A DNA stretch of 64,000 bases from DATACQ01 sp036555515. GTDB taxonomy: Bacteria > Desulfobacterota > Binatia > UBA9968. The translations under genes were made by a program, and so were the position numbers. Below, piece after piece: positions 23,608-32,822 of this stretch. Every line of letters starts with the position of its first letter. Position 1 is the first letter of the stretch. Where the stretch lies: positions 1 through 64,000 of the forward strand of contig DATBLC010000023.1 in the NCBI GenBank assembly GCA_036555515.1, written 5' to 3'. The notes under the pieces are model-generated. The model ran no database searches, had not been told where the DNA came from, and saw nothing but the letters and a program-made list of their open reading frames with translations.

Positions 23608-25149
23608 ATGCCGATCGAAATCGAAATTGTTGTTCCTTACGATGACCCGAAAGTCCTGCGAAAGTGGTTTCTTCGGTCATCAGATCTTGACCAGGCCAAA
23701 TTATTCCTGATCGAAAACGAAAAGAATCGGCTTGCAGTCCCGAGCATTTTTAACAATCATCGACGTACTTCGAAAGCGGAATGGATTATTTTCTGCGACC
23801 AGAATTTCGTCGTTCATGAAAATGGCTGGCTTAATAGGATCCGGTCGTTAGAGCCCATCGGTTGTTATGGTCCCATCGGAATAGACGCTAGGGGTAATTT
23901 CCTCGGTCAAGTGAGTTGGTCTAATGGCAAGGTCGTTGGACAGTCGGTAGCGTTGGCCGAGGTGAGCGCTCTGGACGAGATGTGCATCATTCTTCCGCGG
24001 TCCACGTATGAGCAAGTAGAATTCGATGAAAGTTTAGAGTTCGACTTTTATGTGGCTGACTATTGCATACAGGCGAGGAATTTAGGCTACGGATCTCGAA
24101 TACTAAACTTAAAATGCCAACATGGGTTTCGAGCGCTCATGCGGGATACAGAGTCGGCTAAATATTTGAACGCCAAGCACCTGTTCCTCGAAAAATACCG
24201 GAATCTAAGACCCCTGTTGACTACGACTTTCCAACTCTGGCCCAGGCGGTGGTGTCCACCAGAGAACAGTCCTGCGCTTAGGGTGGAGCTTGAATTGATC
24301 GGCAACGGGAAAAGAGTACTTGAGGTTGGCCCTGGCGGTGGACACATGACCGAAGCTCTGTCAGAAAAGGGTTGTAGCGTGACGTGTATTGAAATTGACC
24401 CGGAATTGTCCGAGCGCGCAAGGCCTTTTTGCCAGAAAATCTTTATTGGTGATATTGAGCAGATCGAGCTCGACGATAAAATCGGGGGTCAGTTGTTCGA
24501 TGTCATCCTGCTGGGTGATGTTCTCGAGCATTTAAAGGATCCCGATAAGGTGTTGCGCGACTTTCGAAAATTCCTGAGGCCTGCTGGATTTTTGGTGGTA
24601 TCGCTGCCGAACGTGGCTCATGCCAGTATTCGACTGGCTCTTCTCAACGGCGGCTTCCCCTACGGCGCTGAGGGACTCTTGGATCGAACCCATTTGCGGT
24701 TTTTTACGCTGAAGAACATCGTCGCTCTTTTTCAGGAGACGGATTACAAGATCGTTGATCTGCGACGAATGGAGTTGGGATTCTTTGACACAGAAATCCC
24801 GGTCGACCCGTTGAACGCCCCACTGTCGGTTCTGAAGAGACTTTTACGTGATCCAGAGGTAAAGACTTATCAGTACGTATTTAGAGCGGTTTTAGGAGAT
24901 AACTCCGCAGAGGACGGCCACGCTAGCTGGACCGAAGGCCTTTCTCATCTCCAGTGGCGACCCCGAAAAGAGAGAAATAGGCTGGCATCTGAGTATCGGA
25001 GGCGAGGAATCAGGTTTTACCGATCGAATCGCCTGCCAGAGGCAAGGTCCATGTTGCGCCGAAGTTTGCTGATAAAGTTCCGCGTCAAAACACTAGCGTT
25101 CCTGATCGCGTCGACCTTCGGTATAAGGGGTGTTCATTGGGGCGAATAG
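23608..25149 (+). CDS. GT2-like domain fused to class I SAM methyltransferase
   Basis: A 513-residue protein of three parts. Residues 1-190 look like a degenerate GT2 domain (EIVVPYDDP, WIIFCDQNFVVHENGW, with CDQN where DxD is expected). Residues about 215-400 are a methyltransferase: motif I RVLEVGPGGGHMTEAL, acidic CIEIDPELSER, then VILLGDVLEHLKDPDKVL and GFLVVSLPNVAH. The last 70 residues (SEYRRRGIRFYRSNRLPEAR) are a TPR-like tail like that of nearby GT2s. The ATG at 23608 starts MPIEIEIVV. Base composition is markedly AT-richer than the core genes. It may methylate a glycan or a sugar cap; this is inference. Confidence 0.8.
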   Translation: MPIEIEIVVPYDDPKVLRKWFLRSSDLDQAKLFLIENEKNRLAVPSIFNNHRRTSKAEWIIFCDQNFVVHENGWLNRIRSLEPIGCYGPIGIDARGNFLGQVSWSNGKVVGQSVALAEVSALDEMCIILPRSTYEQVEFDESLEFDFYVADYCIQARNLGYGSRILNLKCQHGFRALMRDTESAKYLNAKHLFLEKYRNLRPLLTTTFQLWPRRWCPPENSPALRVELELIGNGKRVLEVGPGGGHMTEALSEKGCSVTCIEIDPELSERARPFCQKIFIGDIEQIELDDKIGGQLFDVILLGDVLEHLKDPDKVLRDFRKFLRPAGFLVVSLPNVAHASIRLALLNGGFPYGAEGLLDRTHLRFFTLKNIVALFQETDYKIVDLRRMELGFFDTEIPVDPLNAPLSVLKRLLRDPEVKTYQYVFRAVLGDNSAEDGHASWTEGLSHLQWRPRKERNRLASEYRRRGIRFYRSNRLPEARSMLRRSLLIKFRVKTLAFLIASTFGIRGVHWGE

Positions 25150-25192
25150 GAGCCGCATGGATCATATCTAGAACCGCGATTAAGGTGTAAAT

Positions 25193-26107
25193 ATGCCGAA
25201 GATATCAACGATTGTGCCCCTCTATAACGGGGAGCGGTTCATTCGGGATGCTATAGAAAGTGTTCTTTGCCAAACGTTCCAGGATTTCGAGGTGATAGTG
25301 GTCGACGACGGATCCACGGATCGGGGTAAAGATATCGTCTTGGCTATTGATGGTCCCGTTAAGTACCTCCAGCAGGAAAACTGTGGCACCGCCGTGGCTC
25401 GAAATCGCGGCTTTCTAGCATCTCGCGGCGAATTTATAGCCTTCCTGGATCAGGATGATCGCTGGTACCCTCGAAAGCTGGAAATCCAAACGAGTCTATT
25501 AGGTAGCAATTCCGAATTGGGAACGGTCTACAGTGATGTAGATTTAATAGATGAGCTCGGCAATGTGTTGGAGCACGAGTACCTAAAAAATAGGAGGCTG
25601 CCAGACAGTGAGAGCGAATTTCTGAGTGTGTTTCCAAAATTTCCTCAACCTCACCCGTACCCTTCTACCATCCTAATGCGCCGGCAAGTTTTTTCAGAAT
25701 CCGGAATGTTCGATCCTTTTTTCAAAGAAAACTGCCATGAAGATACAGAGCTGTGGTTCAGGATCGTTGGAAGAAAACTCGGCGGATTTTATTTTCATCC
25801 CGAGTCTCTCGTGCAACGCCGGTGTCACGCGTTTCAAGGAGGGCAAAATCAAAAGGCGTGGGATGAGAACTGGCTTATTTGCCTGCAGAAGCTCGTAGAG
25901 CTATATAGTGCCGAGCCGTTGAAAAACGCGCACATCAAATACCTCATAAAAAAACTTGCACGAATGTTATCCCGTCAAGGAAAAGTGCTCGTTAGTGAAG
26001 GTGATATTGAAGAAGGTAGAATGTATCTCAAAAAATCGTTTGAGTTGTATCCGCTTTACTGGAAGAATTTGGGACGAATAGTGCGTTCCTATCTTCGGGT
26101 GGGGTGA
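25193..26107 (+). CDS. glycosyltransferase family 2
   Basis: A 304-residue GT-A enzyme: STIVPLYNGERFIRDAIESV, VIVVDDGSTDRGKDI, and AFLDQDDRW for the metal/sugar-nucleotide site. HEDTELWFRIVG (about 180) is the catalytic-base region. The C-terminus ARMLSRQGKVLVSEGDIEEGRMYLKKSFELYP is the same TPR-like tail as in its neighbours (broken here for length only). Part of the AT-rich block; 240 bases of non-coding sequence without recognisable content follow. Confidence 0.87.
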   Translation: MPKISTIVPLYNGERFIRDAIESVLCQTFQDFEVIVVDDGSTDRGKDIVLAIDGPVKYLQQENCGTAVARNRGFLASRGEFIAFLDQDDRWYPRKLEIQTSLLGSNSELGTVYSDVDLIDELGNVLEHEYLKNRRLPDSESEFLSVFPKFPQPHPYPSTILMRRQVFSESGMFDPFFKENCHEDTELWFRIVGRKLGGFYFHPESLVQRRCHAFQGGQNQKAWDENWLICLQKLVELYSAEPLKNAHIKYLIKKLARMLSRQGKVLVSEGDIEEGRMYLKKSFELYPLYWKNLGRIVRSYLRVG

Positions 26108-26347
26108 TGGTCCTATTCCAAATGCGTCGTTTTCCGCTTTTCCCCTCGAAAGGGACACGTAAGAGCCGTTCCCAGGCGGTCCCTTGGCCCCTAACCGCGA
26201 TATGATTGTGAACACAGCGAACGCGCTGGTCGAGTGGGAATGCGTATGTCAGGTAATAGCTGCGTTCTATGTGGCCTTCACAAAGGGACGGGCCGTCGCG
26301 GGATGTCCATTCGTCGAGGGACTGGGCCGACCTAATCTTGATTGTCT

Positions 26348-27250
26348 ATGCAAATTGGCGTCATAATTTCGACTCGCAACCGTAGGCATAGTTTAAGAGC
26401 GCTTTTAGAGACTCTCGATGCGGCTAAAAGTCCTGATGGTGCTACGGTGCACATCTTTGTCGTCGACAATGGTTCGACCGACAGCACCGGCGAAATGTTA
26501 CGGGAATATGTAGAACGCAACGGACGGTATCCACTAACTGTTTTGGAGCAACCGACTCCTGGCAAAGCTAGAGCGCTAAATCAAGGACTGGCTTCAGCGC
26601 AGAGTGATTTGACGATTGTGTTAGATGATGACGTTACAGTCGATGAATTGTGTTTGGTGAAACACTTCGAAGCGTATCAACACAGCGAATTTGCTGCCAT
26701 CCAGGGGAGGGTTGTACCAGGAAAAGATGCCCAGGGCCAAACCGCCGACCCAAAGCGGTTGCGGGAATATAATATTCCCATCATCGATTATGGCGGCGAT
26801 ATCCGCGAAATCCGGGGCTTGACCGGTACCAACATGTCCTTCAAACGCGAGGTGTTCAAGAAGATCGGGTTCTTCGATACCCGCCTTGGTCCCGGCGCTT
26901 CTGGCTTCAGTGAAGACACGGAGTTTTCCATGCGGATCCGAAGAGCCGGATTTAAAATCGGCTACACGCCGCACGCGGTGGTCTATCACGAGCTCAATCC
27001 TGCGCGTTACGGGAGAGCGTATAACCGGGATGTCGAATATCGAAAAGGCGTCAGTCGAAGCATCTACCGGCATGACTCGATCCTGTTCCGCGTGATTCCC
27101 GATATGTTCTTCAATTGTCTTCGCTATGGAATTTACAGAATTTTTGGATTAAGCGAGAAGGCTTACAAAACCGAAGGCCGGATCATGAAGTGTTGGGGCT
27201 ACCTCGTGGGAAAAGTGCAGCACCAAGCGAAGTCGAAGTCGACGGCCTGA
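26348..27250 (+). CDS. glycosyltransferase family 2
   Basis: A 300-residue GT-A enzyme: IGVIISTRNRRHSLRALLETL at the start, FVVDNGSTDSTGE, TIVLDDDVTVDE (D-D-D metal site), TGTNMSFKREVF and SEDTEFSMRIRRAG with the catalytic acidic pair. It resembles the GT2 group often annotated as rhamnosyl- or galactosyltransferase, but the sugar is unknown. I prefer the ATG at 26348 over a TTG two codons earlier. Unlike the other three, it lacks the TPR-like tail. Confidence 0.87.
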   Translation: MQIGVIISTRNRRHSLRALLETLDAAKSPDGATVHIFVVDNGSTDSTGEMLREYVERNGRYPLTVLEQPTPGKARALNQGLASAQSDLTIVLDDDVTVDELCLVKHFEAYQHSEFAAIQGRVVPGKDAQGQTADPKRLREYNIPIIDYGGDIREIRGLTGTNMSFKREVFKKIGFFDTRLGPGASGFSEDTEFSMRIRRAGFKIGYTPHAVVYHELNPARYGRAYNRDVEYRKGVSRSIYRHDSILFRVIPDMFFNCLRYGIYRIFGLSEKAYKTEGRIMKCWGYLVGKVQHQAKSKSTA

Positions 27251-27267
27251 GTCCAGAGAGTCAAACC

Positions 27268-28173
27268 GTGTCCAGTCCGCCCGCGGTATCGGTCGTCATC
27301 GCCACCTATAATCGAGCCAATTATCTTCGGGAGACCATCGACAGCGTTCTCGGCCAGAGATTCCAGGATTTCGAGCTCATCGTCGTTGACGACGGTTCGA
27401 CGGACGAGACGCAGCAGGTCGTAGCGCCCTATGGGACGCGTGTCCAGTATGTTTACCAGGAAAACCGCGGACCATCTGCCGCCCGTAACCTTGGCGTACG
27501 TTACGCCAGGGGTTCGTGGATTTCTATTCAAGACTCGGACGATATATGCGCGCCGAATCACCTGGCGAGCTTGTACGGTTATGCTCAAAGCCACCCCGAT
27601 TACGGGATGGTGTTTGCCAATGGCGCTTATCTCGGCGGCCCCGCACACAACCGCGAAACCATCATCCCGGCGCCGAAATCACGCCGGTTGGCGGAGCGGG
27701 GCGTTCGGCTCGATGACCTTTTCAATAAGAGCATCGTTCGGCTCCAGGCGGCCTTGATTTCGAAAGCTCGTTACGTTGAGTTAGGCGGACATGACGAGAG
27801 TCTGAGGATTTCGATGGATCTGGATTTGTCGTTTAGGATTTTCAATCGCTTCCCAGTGGCGTACCTGGACGAGGTGGTGTTTTTTTATCGGAAGCACGAA
27901 GGCAATACCAGCGGCAATCAAGAATTGCGATTATCGGAAAACATCCGAGTTATCCGGAAACTCGTGGCCGAGAACCCGCAAACCGAGGCGACGCTTGGCA
28001 GCCGCCGCATAGCGGCGCGACTCGCATACCGGTATTACCGTCTGGCCAAAGGCCGGTGGAAACAAGGACGCGGCGCGGAAGCCAAGCAGGCCATCGGCGA
28101 AGCTAGGTCACTCTGTCCGTGGTCGCTAAAATATCGCCTCTACCAATTGTGCTGGGGCTGCCTTTCAAGCTAG
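27268..28173 (+). CDS. glycosyltransferase family 2
   Basis: A 301-residue GT-A enzyme: VSVVIATYNRANYLRETIDS, LIVVDDGSTDETQQV, WISIQDSDDI (D-S-D-D), and ISMDLDLSFRIFNRFP. GTG at 27268, preceded by agagag, is 17 bases after the previous stop; the longer frame overlaps that gene. The C-terminal tail AYRYYRLAKGRWKQGRGAEAK ends in the same TPR-like helical hairpin as three neighbours. Composition is back to GC-rich. About 280 bases without recognisable features follow. Confidence 0.87.
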   Translation: MSSPPAVSVVIATYNRANYLRETIDSVLGQRFQDFELIVVDDGSTDETQQVVAPYGTRVQYVYQENRGPSAARNLGVRYARGSWISIQDSDDICAPNHLASLYGYAQSHPDYGMVFANGAYLGGPAHNRETIIPAPKSRRLAERGVRLDDLFNKSIVRLQAALISKARYVELGGHDESLRISMDLDLSFRIFNRFPVAYLDEVVFFYRKHEGNTSGNQELRLSENIRVIRKLVAENPQTEATLGSRRIAARLAYRYYRLAKGRWKQGRGAEAKQAIGEARSLCPWSLKYRLYQLCWGCLSS

Positions 28174-28455
28174 AAGTAGTGTCGCCATGGAAGTCAGCAT
28201 ATTATTGCTACAAACGTTCGTCTCGAATCGTTGCGGCGTGTATTGACCGGTATTCGCTCCCGGCTCGCCCTGGATCTAACACGACGTCATAGTCGCTAAT
28301 AATGCCGGAGACGGCGCCAAGGAGCAGGGAAGAAATAGATACCTGAAGGTTACGGCGGGCGGGTCATCGCCTAAGCGCCGATTTGCTCCACTTTTTAATT
28401 TCACCAAGCCGAGTATGATTTCTGAGCTGTAGCTGGCGAAGCGGCAAGCTTCATT

Positions 28456-29247
28456 ATGGAAATAGGAAAAGAGACGGTGTCCGCCATCGTGGTCTGTTTC
28501 AACGAAGAGGACAATATCGGCGATTGCCTGGAAAGCCTGCGCTGGTGCGATGAGATCGTCGTCGTCGATGCTTTCAGCACGGATCGAACCGCGGAGATCT
28601 GCCGCCGCTATACGGACAGATTTATTCAGCGCGAATGGGCGGGTTACCGCGAGCAAAAGGCGTTCGCCCATTCCCAGGCAAAGATGGATTGGGTCCTGCT
28701 CGTTGACTCGGATGAGCGGGTGACGCCGGAATTGCGCGACGAGATTCAACAAGCGTTGGCCAGCGACAGTGGGGCTTTTGCCGGCTATGCGGTGCCGCGG
28801 CTGGTCAAGTATTTGGGGCGGTGGTGGTGGCGCGGCGGTTGGTATCCCGACTACGATATCCGGTTATTTCGGCGGCAAAGAGCGACGTGGGGCGGCTCGG
28901 ACCCTCATGAAAAAATCCTGGTGGATGGCAAAGTACGCCGTCTTGAGAATTGTCTGCATCATTTTTCCTACCGCGACATCGAAGATCACGTTCAGCGCAT
29001 CAATCGATTCACCTCGATTTCGTCGCGAGAGCTAAAAAAGGAAGGGGGCCGCTGGCGTCTCAGGGATGCGTTGTTCCGTCCGCCCGCGCGCTTTTTTCGC
29101 TCTTATATTTTGAAGCGCGGCTTCACGGAAGGCTTCGCCGGATTTTACGTCGCGGTGGCGGCGGCGGTTTATGTTTTTCTCAAGTATGCTAAGCTTTGGG
29201 AATTAGAGCTGGAGGACGAGGACGACGTTGGGCGCAAGCGGTCATAA
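28456..29247 (+). CDS. glycosyltransferase family 2, WaaE/KdtX-like LPS core
   Basis: A 263-residue enzyme with the short layout of the WaaE group: SAIVVCFNEEDNIGDCLESL, IVVVDAFSTDRTAEI, VLLVDSDERVTPEL (D-S-D), then the Trp-rich YLGRWWWRGGWYPDYDIRLF and GGSDPHEKI, typical of beta-1,4-glucosyltransferases of LPS core. A membrane-associating C-terminal helix (GFAGFYVAVAAAVYVFLKY) and an acidic end follow. It overlaps the next gene by 20 nt and begins a likely operon that runs to spoT. Confidence 0.87.
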   Translation: MEIGKETVSAIVVCFNEEDNIGDCLESLRWCDEIVVVDAFSTDRTAEICRRYTDRFIQREWAGYREQKAFAHSQAKMDWVLLVDSDERVTPELRDEIQQALASDSGAFAGYAVPRLVKYLGRWWWRGGWYPDYDIRLFRRQRATWGGSDPHEKILVDGKVRRLENCLHHFSYRDIEDHVQRINRFTSISSRELKKEGGRWRLRDALFRPPARFFRSYILKRGFTEGFAGFYVAVAAAVYVFLKYAKLWELELEDEDDVGRKRS

Positions 29248-30331
29248 CCGCCTGCTGAAGATACTGCACATCGATCCTGAGCGCGATTGGGGCGGTGGGG
29301 AGGCGCAGGTGCTTGGGCTGTTGAATTATCTCGCCGCCAAGGGCCACCGCAACGACCTGCTCGCTTATCCGGACGGCAAATTGTGGACGCGCTGCCAAGG
29401 TTTAGATATCAAGATCTTGCCGCTGGTGGCGCGCAACGACGTTGATTTGCGCTCCGTTTGGCGACTGCGCCGGCTTATTCGCCGTGAAAACTACGATATT
29501 GTACATCTGCATACGAAACGGGCCCATGCGCTATCGGCTTGGCTTCCCCATGGCCTAGGCGCGCCGAGATATGTCGTCACCCGGCGCATGGATTACCCGG
29601 AAAAACACAACTACCGTACTCGTTATTTGTACAATCGCTGCGTCGACGGGGTTGTGGCGATTTCACGGCCTATCATCGATTTGCTCGTGGACGCCGGCGT
29701 CGACGCGGGGAAGATTCGGCTCATACGCAGCGGTATTGATGTCGCTCGATTCATCCCCGTCGCTGATAATGCCGGCCCGAAGCAAGTTTTGGCCATCGGC
29801 ACGGTGGCCGTGTTACAGGAGCGTAAGGGGCACAGGTTTCTGCTGGAAGCCGTGGCTGAGCTGAAAGATCGCGGCGTGAAGCTAGTTTGTCGATTGGCTG
29901 GGACGGGAGCGGAGCGCGGAGAACTGGAGGAGATGGCGGCGCGGTTGGGGCTGGCGGAGGAGATAAGCTTCCTGGGGTTTGTCGCCGATATGCCGGCATT
30001 TTTGGCCGGCCTCGATATTTTCGTGCTGCCTTCGTTGAACGAAGGGCTCGGCGTGGCGGCGCTCGAAGCGATGGCCGCGGGGAAAGCGGTCGTGGCTAGC
30101 CGTGTCGGCGGTCTCACCGAGATGATTACCGACGGCCTTACGGGTTTGTTGGTGCCGCCGCGGGACAGTAAGGCGCTCAGCGACGCCATCGCCACATTGA
30201 TCGCCGACCCAAGCCGGGCGCGAGCCCTGGGACGGTCGGCCGCGGCGCATGTGCGCAGGCATTTCACCCTGGAACAGATGGCTGCTGGCAATGAAGATTA
30301 CTATCACGAGTTGCTGGAAGATCGAGGGTGA
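29228..30331 (+). CDS. glycosyltransferase family 4
   Basis: A 367-residue GT-B enzyme with a TTG start in the end of the preceding gene. The N-terminal domain has ILHIDPERDWGGGEAQVLGL and VHLHTKRAHALSAWL. The C-terminal domain shows AIGTVAVLQERKGHRFLLEA and PSLNEGLGVAALEAMAAGKAV with the E-x7-E pair. Typical of LPS core or capsule sugar transferases; donor unknown. It ends 9 bases before rfaE1, so it is part of the heptose operon. Confidence 0.87.
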   Translation: MGASGHNRLLKILHIDPERDWGGGEAQVLGLLNYLAAKGHRNDLLAYPDGKLWTRCQGLDIKILPLVARNDVDLRSVWRLRRLIRRENYDIVHLHTKRAHALSAWLPHGLGAPRYVVTRRMDYPEKHNYRTRYLYNRCVDGVVAISRPIIDLLVDAGVDAGKIRLIRSGIDVARFIPVADNAGPKQVLAIGTVAVLQERKGHRFLLEAVAELKDRGVKLVCRLAGTGAERGELEEMAARLGLAEEISFLGFVADMPAFLAGLDIFVLPSLNEGLGVAALEAMAAGKAVVASRVGGLTEMITDGLTGLLVPPRDSKALSDAIATLIADPSRARALGRSAAAHVRRHFTLEQMAAGNEDYYHELLEDRG

Positions 30332-30340
30332 TAGAATCCG

Positions 30341-31333
30341 ATGGCGGCGACAAGGCTGTTAGATGTCGTGGCGCAGTTTCCTAAAACCCGGCTCTTGGTG
30401 ATCGGCGACCTGATGCTGGACCGTTTCATTTGGGGCGATGTCGAACGGATTTCCCCGGAAGCGCCGGTGCCGGTGCTGCGGGTCTCGTCCGAGAGCTTTC
30501 GCCTGGGCGGCGCGGCCAACGTCATCCATAACATCCGCTCCCTGGGCGGGGAAGCGGTTGCGTGCGGCGTGATCGGCAGAGACGATGCGGGGAAAAAGGT
30601 CTTCAACGGCCTGCGCCGGCTGCGAGCCGCGACGTCGGGGGTGTTCACCGATGCGGATTATCAAACCATTCAAAAAACCCGCATCATCGCAAGCCCGCGC
30701 CACCAACAAATCGTCCGACTGGACTGGGAAAATCACGCGCGCATCCGCGACGCGACTTTGGCCAAGCTGCGCCGGTTTTTGCAAAAAGCCGCGAGCCGCT
30801 GCGATGGCGTCGTCATTTCCGACTACGGCAAGGGCGTGGTGCATCAAGAGCTACTGGCCGCGATGGCGGATCTGTCCGTCAAAAAACGCATGGTTTACGT
30901 GGTCGATCCCAAGAAAGAAAATTACCGCCTCTACCGTCACCCCACCCTCGTCACGCCTAATAAGAGTGAGGCCAGCGAGGCTTCGGGTATTGCGATTTGC
31001 GATGACAAGACGTTGCGCGCCGCGGGCAAAAAATTGCTGCGCATGTGGCGCGCCCATGCGGTCATGATTACCCGCGGCCCGGAGGGAGCAAGCCTGTTTC
31101 GCCCGGGCAATTCGGTGCGCAATTTTCCCACCGAGCCTCGCGATATTTTCGATGTCATCGGCGCTGGAGATACGGTGGTGGCGGTGTGCGCTTTGGCTCT
31201 CGCCGCCGGCGCCGGTTACGAGGATGCAGCGGTGTTGGCCAACCTCGCGGCGGGGTTGGTCGGCGAAGAGGTCGGCACGGTGGCAGTGGCGCGGCAAAAG
31301 CTCAGAGAGATTCTTAAGGAAAAGCAGCTATGA
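30341..31333 (+). CDS. rfaE1: D-glycero-beta-D-manno-heptose-7-phosphate kinase
   Basis: A 330-residue PfkB-type kinase equal to the N-terminal half of E. coli HldE. Motifs: LLVIGDLMLDRFIWGDVERI SPEAPVPVL-type start (about 16-45), RLGGAANVIHNIRSLGG, and the catalytic IFDVIGAGDTVVAVCALAL (GAGD). It makes heptose-1,7-bisphosphate for ADP-heptose. The adenylyltransferase half is a separate gene 4 kb away on the other strand (35390). ATGA overlap with yicC. Confidence 0.93.
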   Translation: MAATRLLDVVAQFPKTRLLVIGDLMLDRFIWGDVERISPEAPVPVLRVSSESFRLGGAANVIHNIRSLGGEAVACGVIGRDDAGKKVFNGLRRLRAATSGVFTDADYQTIQKTRIIASPRHQQIVRLDWENHARIRDATLAKLRRFLQKAASRCDGVVISDYGKGVVHQELLAAMADLSVKKRMVYVVDPKKENYRLYRHPTLVTPNKSEASEASGIAICDDKTLRAAGKKLLRMWRAHAVMITRGPEGASLFRPGNSVRNFPTEPRDIFDVIGAGDTVVAVCALALAAGAGYEDAAVLANLAAGLVGEEVGTVAVARQKLREILKEKQL

Positions 31334-32193
31334 GAAGCATGACCGGATACGGTGAGTCGTCGCAGCAGGTGCGCGGCACGAAGATTACCATTCAAGTGCG
31401 CAGTCTGAATCACCGGCACTTGGACTTGCAGTTGCGTGTGCCGCGGGAATATCTGGGTTTCGAAGAAGAAATGCGCAAGCAACTGCGCGAGCGCGTCACC
31501 CGCGGGCGCGTCGATCTGTTTGTCAATCGCTTTGCCGCCAAAGGCACGGAGCGTACGTTGGAGCTGGACGAAGCGTTGTTGCGGCAGTACCTGGGATCGA
31601 TCAAGGCGGCAAAGAAAAAGTTTCACCTCGCGGGTGAACTTGATGTCGCGCTGCTGACCAGCGGTCCGGACCTCTTTCGCGTGCGCGATAACGAGGTCGA
31701 CGCCAAGGCCGAACGAGAAGCTGTGTTCCAAGCGCTCAAAGCGGCGCTGCGCAAACTCGATCAATCGCGCCAGCGCGAAGGCCGCCAGCTGACGGCCGAT
31801 ATGCTATCCCAAGTAGATTATCTGAAACAAACCAGCGCCGAGATCGAAGCGCGGGCGGCGGCGATCGGGACCCGCCTGGTCAAGTCTTCCGGCGCGTTCA
31901 AGGAAGGCAACGGCGCGCCGCGTGGCGAAATCGAGGGGGAAGCGCCAACGTGGGTGTTTAAAGGGGACATCAATGAAGAAGTAGTGCGCCTGAAAACTCA
32001 CGTGGCGGCGTTAGCCGGCGCTTTGCGCGAAGCGGGATCGGTGGGGAAAAAGATCGACTTCGTGCTTCAAGAAATCCAGCGCGAATTGAACACGATCAGC
32101 TCCAAGGTGCCCCAGCTCGAAGTCGTGCAGCTGGTCTTGGCGGGCAAGGAACGCGTCGAAAAGATCCGCGAGCAGAGCCAGAATATCGAATGA
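31330..32193 (+). CDS. yicC: YicC family endoribonuclease
   Basis: A 287-residue protein. It starts with the family hallmark MRSMTGYGESSQQ and continues VRSLNHRHLDLQLRVP. The C-terminal half has EEVVRLKTHV and GKKIDFVLQEIQRELNTISSK (DUF1732 part). YicC proteins are RNA endonucleases that affect small RNA turnover. It is joined by 4-base overlaps to rfaE1 before and gmk after; yicC-gmk is a very widespread pair. Confidence 0.95.
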   Translation: MRSMTGYGESSQQVRGTKITIQVRSLNHRHLDLQLRVPREYLGFEEEMRKQLRERVTRGRVDLFVNRFAAKGTERTLELDEALLRQYLGSIKAAKKKFHLAGELDVALLTSGPDLFRVRDNEVDAKAEREAVFQALKAALRKLDQSRQREGRQLTADMLSQVDYLKQTSAEIEARAAAIGTRLVKSSGAFKEGNGAPRGEIEGEAPTWVFKGDINEEVVRLKTHVAALAGALREAGSVGKKIDFVLQEIQRELNTISSKVPQLEVVQLVLAGKERVEKIREQSQNIE

Positions 32194-32822
32194 CGCGTTT
32201 CGCCGAGCGCCGTGGTATTCTTTTTATCCTCTCGGCGCCGTCGGGAGCGGGTAAAACCACTTTGACCAAAGGGCTGCGCGCGCACTGCCCGGATATCAAA
32301 CTTTCGGTCTCCTGCACGACCCGGGCGCGGCGCCTCGGCGAGGTCAACGGTCGTCATTACCGCTTTGTCAGCAAAGACCGGTTTGCCGCGATGCGCGCCC
32401 GCGGCGAATTCGCCGAATGGGCCGAGGTTCATGGTTTTCTCTATGGTACACCGCGAAAACCGCTGGACCGCTGCCTCAGCGCGGGGCAGGACATTCTCCT
32501 CGATATCGACGTCCAGGGGGCAAGAAAGATCAAGCGTGCCTACCCCGACGCGGTCTCGGTATTTTTATTGCCCCCTTCGAGGGGCGAACTCGAGCGGCGG
32601 TTGAAGCGCAGAGGGACCGACCACGCCGCGGTGATCCGGCGGCGGCTGGCCAATGCCCAGGATGAAATCCGGCGCGTGATCCAGTATGATTATTATATTG
32701 TCAACCGCGACGTCGCCGAAGCCCTGGAGGTCTTGCAATCCATCGTTCGAGCGGAGCGGTCAAAGACCGCGCGGGTTAAGCGGTGGCGCCTCGAGCCGCT
32801 GTCCCGGCGTAAACGGCCATGA
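32190..32822 (+). CDS. gmk: guanylate kinase
   Basis: A 210-residue GMP kinase. The P-loop is SAPSGAGKTTL (about 15-25); LSVSCTTRARRLGEVNGRHY and EFAEWAEVHGFLYGTP are the GMP-binding parts. DILLDIDVQGARKIKRAYPD is the Walker B region. It overlaps yicC and spoT by 4 bases each. In many Proteobacteria rpoZ lies between gmk and spoT; here there is no room for it. Confidence 0.96.
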   Translation: MTRFAERRGILFILSAPSGAGKTTLTKGLRAHCPDIKLSVSCTTRARRLGEVNGRHYRFVSKDRFAAMRARGEFAEWAEVHGFLYGTPRKPLDRCLSAGQDILLDIDVQGARKIKRAYPDAVSVFLLPPSRGELERRLKRRGTDHAAVIRRRLANAQDEIRRVIQYDYYIVNRDVAEALEVLQSIVRAERSKTARVKRWRLEPLSRRKRP

